Source: Crocinitomicaceae bacterium
Lineage (GTDB): Bacteria > Bacteroidota > Bacteroidia > Flavobacteriales_D > Crocinitomicaceae
Length of the DNA: 12,656 nt
Reading direction: 5' to 3'
Assembly (NCBI GenBank): GCA_030830385.1
Contig: JAURNA010000029.1
Location: forward strand, 1 to 12,656
This document shows positions 7,434-12,656 of the stretch, piece after piece (position 1 is the first letter of the stretch; each line of letters opens with the position of its first letter). The translations under genes were made by a program, and so were the position numbers. The notes beneath the pieces are model-generated. The model made no database searches, was not told the DNA's origin, and saw nothing but the letters and a program-made list of their open reading frames with translations.

Positions 7434-8180
7434 TCAGTTGTTAGAATCTCTTTCTTCATTTCCGGGCACATGCATCCCCAGCTGTAACCCGCGAGATTTC
7501 AAGAATGATTCAATGGCCCTAATAGAGGTTTCTCCTATGCCTTCTATAAGATGTAATTCTTTTTTGTTCAAAGAGACCAGGTCCTTGATATAAAAAATCG
7601 CGAACTTTTGGTTTACGTTTGCGCGTTTAAAACTGTTTTGAATCCGCACGTCGAACTGCTTACCGAAACTGATCTCGTCTATTGGGGTACTTAACAGCAA
7701 CTCTTCGTCCAGATTGCTTCTGAGCATATGGACTTCTTTATGGATGCTCTTCATATCATTCGAAGATTCAAACTGTGAGATAATCCTCCTGAATTTCATC
7801 AATTCATGATTGTATCTCTTGCCGTCGCGTTGGATTCGATCAACGAGTACCATTTTCTCTTCGTTCAATTGATACCTTTGATCCAATGACATGTTATCGA
7901 TCTGCTGTGCAGGTTTTTGAGTAATTCTGCGGGATGCTTGTGAATATCGATCCGTCTTATTTTTTGGATCGCTCACCATCAGAATAACAAGAATATTTGG
8001 TACCAAAAGAAGTGACGGAAAAATCCCGAAATTACATATTTCAATGGCTGTTATCCGATCAGCGGGAATCCCGATTATGAGGTACACAAATGACCCTGCG
8101 ATCCAACTGAACGTTATCGCTGTGATGATGGTAACAGAAAGATAGCGACCGCGCTCACTCAGTTCTCTTGATGCTCCCAC
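7434..8180 (-). CDS. Two-helix membrane protein with RNA polymerase alpha-CTD-like C-terminal domain
   Basis: I do not recognise this as a named family. The 248-residue protein has two hydrophobic helices (about 13-37 and 47-69), then a charged, probably helical or coiled linker (about 95-160), then a C-terminal region (about 174-236) that reads like the alpha-subunit CTD of RNA polymerase: FDVRIQNSFKRANV, YIKDLVSLNKKEL, IEGIGETSIRAIESFLKSRG and QLGM match the CTD pattern, including its closing Gly-Leu-x-Leu-Gly-Met. By eye, the DNA-contacting E. coli residues Arg265, Asn268, Gly296 and Ser299 correspond to Arg179, Asn182, Gly216 and Ser219; Lys298 and Glu302 are Thr218 and Ala222. About six extra residues sit in the first loop. 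A cytoplasmic C-terminus is expected. The start is GTG (8180-8178); no ATG or TTG lies between it and the upstream in-frame stop. It stands alone between two plus-strand blocks, with its own promoter. The domain could instead be a generic helix-hairpin-helix unit. Confidence 0.8.
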   Translation of the reverse strand: MGASRELSERGRYLSVTIITAITFSWIAGSFVYLIIGIPADRITAIEICNFGIFPSLLLVPNILVILMVSDPKNKTDRYSQASRRITQKPAQQIDNMSLDQRYQLNEEKMVLVDRIQRDGKRYNHELMKFRRIISQFESSNDMKSIHKEVHMLRSNLDEELLLSTPIDEISFGKQFDVRIQNSFKRANVNQKFAIFYIKDLVSLNKKELHLIEGIGETSIRAIESFLKSRGLQLGMHVPGNEERDSNN

Positions 8181-8204
8181 TACGTCAGGTTGTATTGAAT
8201 TTTC

Positions 8205-8235
8205 GAAAATTAGTGGATATCCCGCTCATTATCAA
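8205..8235 (-). promoter_or_regulatory. Promoter of the membrane alpha-CTD-like gene
   Basis: Read on the minus strand, TTG (8235-8233) is followed after 20 bases by TAATTTTC (8212-8205), one base off the Bacteroidota TAnnTTTG element. Transcription from here would start about 15-20 bases upstream of the GTG at 8180, which supports that start. Confidence 0.55.
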
Positions 8236-8283
8236 TGCGGAAAATACGCTTTTTTATTTCGGATAGTTTGAAAAATGACTTCT

Positions 8284-8368
8284 TACGTGTGGAGTTGCCA
8301 TGGATGCATTTTGCAAAACGAAGATCTATAAGTCGAGTTTACTAACCATTTACCAAATCCCACACGTA
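8284..8368 (+). repeat. Inverted repeat in the leader of the surface-protein operon
   Basis: TACGTGTGG (8284-8292) is the exact reverse complement of CCACACGTA (8360-8368), with 67 bases between. The right arm ends on the first base of the start codon at 8368. A short palindrome, TTTTGCAAAA (8309-8318), lies in the loop. The arms could pair in RNA over the start codon or be an operator, but nine bases can also match by chance in a gap this size. No clear TAnnTTTG promoter was found in 8236-8367 for the downstream operon. Confidence 0.35.
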
Positions 8369-9315
8369 TGAAAACGTTCGTAGCACTAGCAATGGTGGCA
8401 ATGACGCCATTCGCCTTTTCTCAACAGGAAAACACCTTACCTCCCCACGGATACGTTGGGCTAGGAACTCTCACTCCGGATGTGCGTCTCCAAGTTCACG
8501 GAAACGTTAAGATTGATAGTTGTATTGTCGTGAGCGATACCGCAGTTTTTGAATCTGACGCTAAGATCGCAAAGGACCTAAAGGTGTCCGGTCAAATTTC
8601 TGCCTCTAACCTTGTTTCAACACAAACATTTGATGATAAGGATTTTCTGTTCATAGATAACCAGGGGTTTATTCGAAAGGGCACAAAGGACAACGCAATA
8701 AAATATTTGGCTGATCAAATTTATTCCCTAGGATGCGATCCATTACAAACAGTGCTTCAAGCTCCAGTTTGGAGGAATGGACCGAATAAAATATTCTCAC
8801 CTTGCTCACCGGTTAAAGTCGGAATTGCAACAGTTGACCCGCTAGTAAGTCTGGATGTGAGAGGACAGAGTAGTTCGTTGAGACACTCTATTGGTTTTGG
8901 AGATTTTATAGATCCAATCACAATGGTTGGTCGACTACATGTGCGTGAGCCAATTTCATCTTTATCCAATAGTTCCGCTCCAATCGTGGTTATAGAGAAT
9001 GTGCAACGGCAACTTCTTCGATTGGATAATACCGGACTTTTGAAAACCCGAGAAATCATAGTTGACGCAGAAGATTGGGCAGACTTTGTTTTTGAGGAAG
9101 ACTATGTGCTCATGCCACTTTCTGAGGTAGAATCATATATCAATCAACACGGTCACTTGCCAAATGTACCAAGTGCAGCTGAAGTTGAAGAAGAAGGTCA
9201 GAATCTCGGCGAGATGAATCAAATCCTTCTTCAGAAGATTGAGGAACTTACACTTCACCTGATTGAGCAGCAAAAGCAAATTGATGAATTGAAAGAACAA
9301 ATTAATAACGATTAG
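8368..9315 (+). CDS. Exported tail-fibre-like surface protein with S74-type C-terminal signature
   Basis: This 315-residue protein has a signal peptide (MKTFVALAMVAMTPFAFSQ, 1-19). Two copies of the phrase common in Bacteroidota fibre-like proteins (VGIGT-x-x-P...L-x-V-x-G) appear: YVGLGTLTPDVRLQVHG (29-45) and KVGIATVDPLVSLDVRG (150-166). The C-terminus (about 240-315) is the widespread Bacteroidota signature PLSEVESYINQHGHLPNVPS, then EVEEEGQNLGEMN and KIEELTLHLIEQQKQIDELK, usually found where an S74/endosialidase-chaperone-like domain sits. The last 35 residues are heptad-like and should form a coiled coil, so trimerisation is likely. No catalytic Ser-Lys pair of a full S74 peptidase was recognised, so it probably does not self-cleave. 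It is first in a tight operon: the next start is two bases after its TAG. The exact function is unknown; an adhesin or surface fibre is inference. Confidence 0.82.
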   Translation: MKTFVALAMVAMTPFAFSQQENTLPPHGYVGLGTLTPDVRLQVHGNVKIDSCIVVSDTAVFESDAKIAKDLKVSGQISASNLVSTQTFDDKDFLFIDNQGFIRKGTKDNAIKYLADQIYSLGCDPLQTVLQAPVWRNGPNKIFSPCSPVKVGIATVDPLVSLDVRGQSSSLRHSIGFGDFIDPITMVGRLHVREPISSLSNSSAPIVVIENVQRQLLRLDNTGLLKTREIIVDAEDWADFVFEEDYVLMPLSEVESYINQHGHLPNVPSAAEVEEEGQNLGEMNQILLQKIEELTLHLIEQQKQIDELKEQINND

Positions 9316-9317
9316 TC

Positions 9318-12134
9318 ATGAAGAACATAGCAATGATCGGATTGACGGTTCTTTCGCTCTTTCCGAACCCAATAATTGGTCAGGTTGATTACTCACCTGA
9401 TCCGGCACCTCAGCCACTCCAGTGTCCCAACATCACACAACAGAACCAAAATGATTATATCCCCTATGTATCCGCTCCCGAATGCATCTATCTCAAGGCG
9501 GATGGCCCGAGTGACGTAGACATAGAAATTGCTCCACAACAATTCGTAGCTGAAGCAGGTAATCGAATTCATATTCGCAGAAACGTTCATTTTGGCCCCA
9601 ATACACATATTAGGATTGACGTTGATCCTGATTTTGAACTCGCATGGTACGCTCCGGGAGTCGTAGGTCAGGCTCATCATTACGAAAAGTTAGAAATTGG
9701 TCTCCGTCCATCCGATGCTTTACTCGATGAGATCGCAAATTTCTTTGATAACAATCCCGCAAACGGTGATGGTCTGAATCCATACAATCGTCATGACATT
9801 GATTTTGAGATGACATTTTTTCACGAAGGAACTCCAGTGGACAAGGTGGACGCATTCTACTACACACCTCAGATAATCGTGAGTGATGAGATGGTTGACG
9901 ATATAACGTCGTATCCATTCCGGTTCCGGCATTCACCGCGTTTCCTTGGCTCCTATCATGCCGATGTAAACATCATTGTGAGTGGTGTTCTGCTCAAAAC
10001 AAAACGGATTGAATTTCATGTACTCCCATCCGATAATAAAGGGTATCTGGAAGTTGGTAAGTTTGAGCATCATTTTAGATATGCTAAAACCAAGAAGAGT
10101 TTCTTGGGAGTAGGTCAGTGCATCCCTTGGCCAAATATTCCAACAGGTGGAGACTTTCATCAAAAAACGCCGTTTAGTCAACTTAAGGCAGAGATAGGTG
10201 ATATTTATGAGGAATTTGACGCCGCCGGAGGCAATATAAGTAGATTAGTGAGTGCCGAATGGGCCTTGCAGATGGAGGTTGAACACCTCGGAAATTATGA
10301 GTCTCGTCGGGACCATGGTTGGTATCTGGATAAACTGGCCGACTACTGCGTGGATGCGGAAATCTATTTTATCTACTGCATGAGGCTGCACCATGAGTTT
10401 CGAGCAGATTCTAATAGCATTATTGTTGACAGCGTGTTTAATAAAACAGGATGGCCATACTCTCCATACTACATTCACAACGAAGACCTTACAGTAGCCG
10501 CAGAACCGAACATTGGAATTTCAGATGTTCGTGAGTTCTTTTCGAACCCCATGGCAAGAGATCACTACAAAAATTATATTCGGTATGTAGTCTCCAGATG
10601 GGGGTATGCCTCAAGTATTGCAGGTTGGCAGTTGATGAGTGAAATAACTGATTGTGGAGGGTACAGGGAAAGTATTACTCAAAGTGATATAATGCACGAC
10701 TGGATTGATGACATGGCGAAGTTCATGCATCTAGAACAATTTGATCGCCACCCAAGATCAGTGGCATCAACAGGAAGAGGTAATCCCAAGTCTGTTTCGG
10801 CACTCGATCACATTGAATTGTATGGTAGTGAATACATCGACTTCACAGGTCTACACACGTATAGCTACAACAATCCAAATACTTTAGCGAATCATCAGTT
10901 TGCAAACACAACCGCATACCATCAAAGCCAATTGAATGGTGGTATTTTCCGGAACAGAAGCCTGTTACCAATTTGGGAGGCCGTGAGAAATATTACAACA
11001 GGTTCAAATGGCGAAACGACTATTCCTCCTACGTACTTGCAGCGCAAACCATTTGTATTTGACGAATATGGTGGAACGAGCACCGATTTTGCCAACGATG
11101 GTCAACTCAACAATACTATTCAATTTTCGCTATGTTCTCCAGACCTTTTCCATAATGACCTTTGGAGTTCAATTTGCAGCGGGTCAGCATTTACTGGACT
11201 TGATTGGTGGGTAAGTAATGAACCTTTAAAGCATGATTTATGGTACGAAAATTTTTATGGTATTACTGCTTTTTTCAGTGATGTAGATTTTGAGTCAGTC
11301 AATTACTGTGATTACCGTCATGATAATAAGAACGGCCTTTATTATGCTCAGCGTTGGCCGTGGGACTCTAAGGACATAGTGGAAACGAATCACTCCAATG
11401 AGTCTCCAAAGGACTATAAAAATAGTACGGCACTTGAGGCATTCTCAATGGTGTCCAGCAATGGTCATCAGGGATTTGGTTGGCTACACAACAGAAGTCA
11501 TTATTGGTTCAATTTAAGGAATGAAAGCACCTGTATTGATGATATGATAAAAGGAAATCTTCCCTGGGCAGATACGGTACTCATTCGACCCAATGACGAT
11601 GATATCACCAACGGAAGAGATGTACAGCTCGATGACGACTTCATCCGTGTAAGGCATGTTAAATTGCTCAGAACCTATATTGTGACACTCTATGACCCTA
11701 TCACCAATCAGGTGTTGGATGAGTATGAAAAACTCTCATCAATTTACAAAAAGTTAAAAATCGCGCCGACAGTAATTTCTGACGAGTACCAGGATGTAGC
11801 CTATAAATTCAGATGGAAACGGCGAGATTGGAAATCTGCGGACCACACACCTCCGGCAAACAACCAAATGGAATCTCTTGTTCCAAGGGAATCTTTTCTA
11901 AAAGACGATATTCTGATCTATCCAAATCCAAATAGCGGGTCTTTTACAGTTGATGCCAACGGTACTAACATAAAAAGCGTTAGTATTGTAGATGGTGTTG
12001 GGAGCAACGTATTCCAACAAAATGACGTTAACCTAACTTCTGTCCAACTAGAGTTGGAACTCGCAAACGGTAATTATATGATCGTTATTGAACTCGAAGG
12101 CGAAACAGTCGTTAAGAAAATCATGATAGAATGA
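9318..12134 (+). CDS. Large T9SS-secreted protein resembling a clan GH-A glycoside hydrolase
   Basis: This 938-residue protein has a signal peptide (about 1-22), a short beta region of the kind common in T9SS cargo (70-104, AGNRIHI and FGPNTHIRI), a DUF5060-like beta-sandwich (about 105-240, GLNPYNRHDIDFEMTF and PFRFRHSPRFLGSY), then a probable (beta/alpha)8 barrel opening with GYLEVGKF and SFLGVGQCIPW (242-271). Barrel landmarks fit GH5-like clan GH-A enzymes: GWQLMSEITDC with Glu442 as likely acid/base, GLHTYSY with His513-Thr-Tyr515, FVFDEYGG with Glu583 as likely nucleophile, and LDWW near the eighth strand. The residue before Glu442 is Ser, where the clan normally has Asn. The last 76 residues (863-938, starting DDILIYPNPNSGSF) are a type A T9SS sorting domain, so the protein should be exported across the outer membrane and attached or released there. 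Family and substrate are not assigned. Its stop overlaps the next start codon (ATGA). Confidence 0.85.
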   Translation: MKNIAMIGLTVLSLFPNPIIGQVDYSPDPAPQPLQCPNITQQNQNDYIPYVSAPECIYLKADGPSDVDIEIAPQQFVAEAGNRIHIRRNVHFGPNTHIRIDVDPDFELAWYAPGVVGQAHHYEKLEIGLRPSDALLDEIANFFDNNPANGDGLNPYNRHDIDFEMTFFHEGTPVDKVDAFYYTPQIIVSDEMVDDITSYPFRFRHSPRFLGSYHADVNIIVSGVLLKTKRIEFHVLPSDNKGYLEVGKFEHHFRYAKTKKSFLGVGQCIPWPNIPTGGDFHQKTPFSQLKAEIGDIYEEFDAAGGNISRLVSAEWALQMEVEHLGNYESRRDHGWYLDKLADYCVDAEIYFIYCMRLHHEFRADSNSIIVDSVFNKTGWPYSPYYIHNEDLTVAAEPNIGISDVREFFSNPMARDHYKNYIRYVVSRWGYASSIAGWQLMSEITDCGGYRESITQSDIMHDWIDDMAKFMHLEQFDRHPRSVASTGRGNPKSVSALDHIELYGSEYIDFTGLHTYSYNNPNTLANHQFANTTAYHQSQLNGGIFRNRSLLPIWEAVRNITTGSNGETTIPPTYLQRKPFVFDEYGGTSTDFANDGQLNNTIQFSLCSPDLFHNDLWSSICSGSAFTGLDWWVSNEPLKHDLWYENFYGITAFFSDVDFESVNYCDYRHDNKNGLYYAQRWPWDSKDIVETNHSNESPKDYKNSTALEAFSMVSSNGHQGFGWLHNRSHYWFNLRNESTCIDDMIKGNLPWADTVLIRPNDDDITNGRDVQLDDDFIRVRHVKLLRTYIVTLYDPITNQVLDEYEKLSSIYKKLKIAPTVISDEYQDVAYKFRWKRRDWKSADHTPPANNQMESLVPRESFLKDDILIYPNPNSGSFTVDANGTNIKSVSIVDGVGSNVFQQNDVNLTSVQLELELANGNYMIVIELEGETVVKKIMIE

Positions 12135-12656
12135 GCAGATGTGTAGGCGTATTTCTTACAACGCTTTGCTTAGGAACTCTAACGTGGGCTCAGGATAACC
12201 TTGGGCCTAAGTTTGGGCTATCTGTATATCAGGGGGTTTCAACTCTCGATAATGCGACGGAGACAGCACAACGGGATTTATACAATTCTGTTCTAGGCTA
12301 TCCTGGCGAAGACAAGATTCAACCCCGACGCCCCTGGTACACAAATAGTATGTCTTTCGATACCTATCTACTTAACGATAGGCTTTCCGTGTCAGTTGGT
12401 TTAAGATTTGTTCACATCAAAACCGTTCAAGACTCAATTCTGACAACTTACTATGATACTCCATATTATGGGCAAAAAAAGTTGTGGTTATCCTACGGCA
12501 TGCCGTTTATTAAGTTAGGGTATTACCACCACTTTTCTGATCAATTTGCGTTGAGCTACACTGCTTCAATCGGGGTTGTTTCGGTGATTGATCGGTACAA
12601 ATCGTATGGTACACCGTATGACCCTGCGGGGCAATCGACATGGGATTATCAGAATA
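12131..12656 (+). CDS. Probable outer-membrane beta-barrel protein, 5' part only
   Basis: An open frame starts at ATG 12131, overlapping the TGA of the preceding gene by four bases (ATGA), and stays open to the window end (175 complete codons). A signal peptide is visible (MSRCVGVFLTTLCLGTLTWA, 1-20). The rest alternates hydrophobic and polar residues with many aromatics and glycines (LSVSVGLRFVHIKTV, SYGMPFIKLGYYHHF, FALSYTASIGVVSV), as in beta-strands of an outer-membrane barrel. No named family is recognised and the C-terminus is missing. The coupled start places it in the same transcript as the tail-fibre-like protein and the T9SS enzyme, so it may anchor, export or assist them (inference). 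Confidence 0.8.
   Translation, partial: MSRCVGVFLTTLCLGTLTWAQDNLGPKFGLSVYQGVSTLDNATETAQRDLYNSVLGYPGEDKIQPRRPWYTNSMSFDTYLLNDRLSVSVGLRFVHIKTVQDSILTTYYDTPYYGQKKLWLSYGMPFIKLGYYHHFSDQFALSYTASIGVVSVIDRYKSYGTPYDPAGQSTWDYQN

Noticed and set aside
7324..7593. Plus-strand open frame of 89 codons starting MVPERIP
   Set aside because: It begins inside the terminator hairpin and then runs antisense to the end of the minus-strand membrane gene; its protein shows no domain or composition of a real gene.
8185..8229. Minus-strand 14-codon frame upstream of the membrane alpha-CTD-like gene, a possible leader peptide
   Set aside because: Its ATG lies upstream of the predicted transcription start, so it would not be in the message from the best promoter; nothing in its sequence suggests attenuation.
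8309..8318. Palindrome TTTTGCAAAA as an operator
   Set aside because: A 10-base A/T-rich palindrome is common by chance and has no second copy in the window that I could find; noted only as part of the leader.
8368..9315. Phage tail fibre, hence a prophage
   Set aside because: The protein has a signal peptide and no phage structural, lysis or integrase genes are nearby; the C-terminal signature is common in chromosomal Bacteroidota surface proteins.
9610..9936. Minus-strand open frame of 108 codons inside the T9SS enzyme gene
   Set aside because: It is antisense to a well-supported signal-peptide-to-sorting-domain protein and its residue pattern looks random.

Overview
The window looks like chromosomal DNA of a Gram-negative Bacteroidota bacterium, most likely Flavobacteriales-like. 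The signs are a type IX secretion (T9SS) C-terminal sorting domain, a TonB-dependent receptor with a carboxypeptidase-regulatory-like N-terminal domain, an HU/CCDC81-like protein fused to SPOR, a KDO-activating enzyme (so LPS is made), and promoter elements fitting the Bacteroidota pattern TTG-N~20-TAnnTTTG. No tRNA, rRNA, CRISPR array, insertion sequence or phage integrase was seen. No stretch over 300 bases lacks a gene; the two longest gaps (about 130 and 187 bases) hold a terminator, a promoter and an inverted repeat.

Left part (1-7304), mostly conserved cell functions: the 3' end of a PpiD/SurA-type periplasmic peptidyl-prolyl isomerase; a terminator; dprA on the minus strand; a TonB-dependent outer-membrane receptor read divergently from dprA and followed with no gap by kdsB; a single-pass membrane protein with an HU-like N-terminus and a peptidoglycan-binding SPOR C-terminus; and an exported papain-fold (C1, bleomycin-hydrolase-like) peptidase with its own good promoter.

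Middle (7305-8367): one minus-strand gene for a small protein with two membrane helices, a charged, probably helical linker and a C-terminus that reads like the RNA polymerase alpha-subunit C-terminal domain, keeping several of its DNA-contacting residues. It has a near-consensus promoter and is the most unusual item here.

Right part (8368-12656): a tight three-gene plus-strand unit (gaps of 2 and -4 bases), all exported: a tail-fibre-like surface protein with the Bacteroidota S74/endosialidase-chaperone-like C-terminal signature, a large T9SS cargo resembling a clan GH-A glycoside hydrolase with an atypical Ser before the predicted acid/base Glu, and the start of a probable outer-membrane beta-barrel protein cut by the window edge. 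The layout suggests a surface-exposed polysaccharide-acting or adhesion module, but substrate and partners cannot be told from the sequence alone. All calls come from reading motifs by eye; no database search was run.
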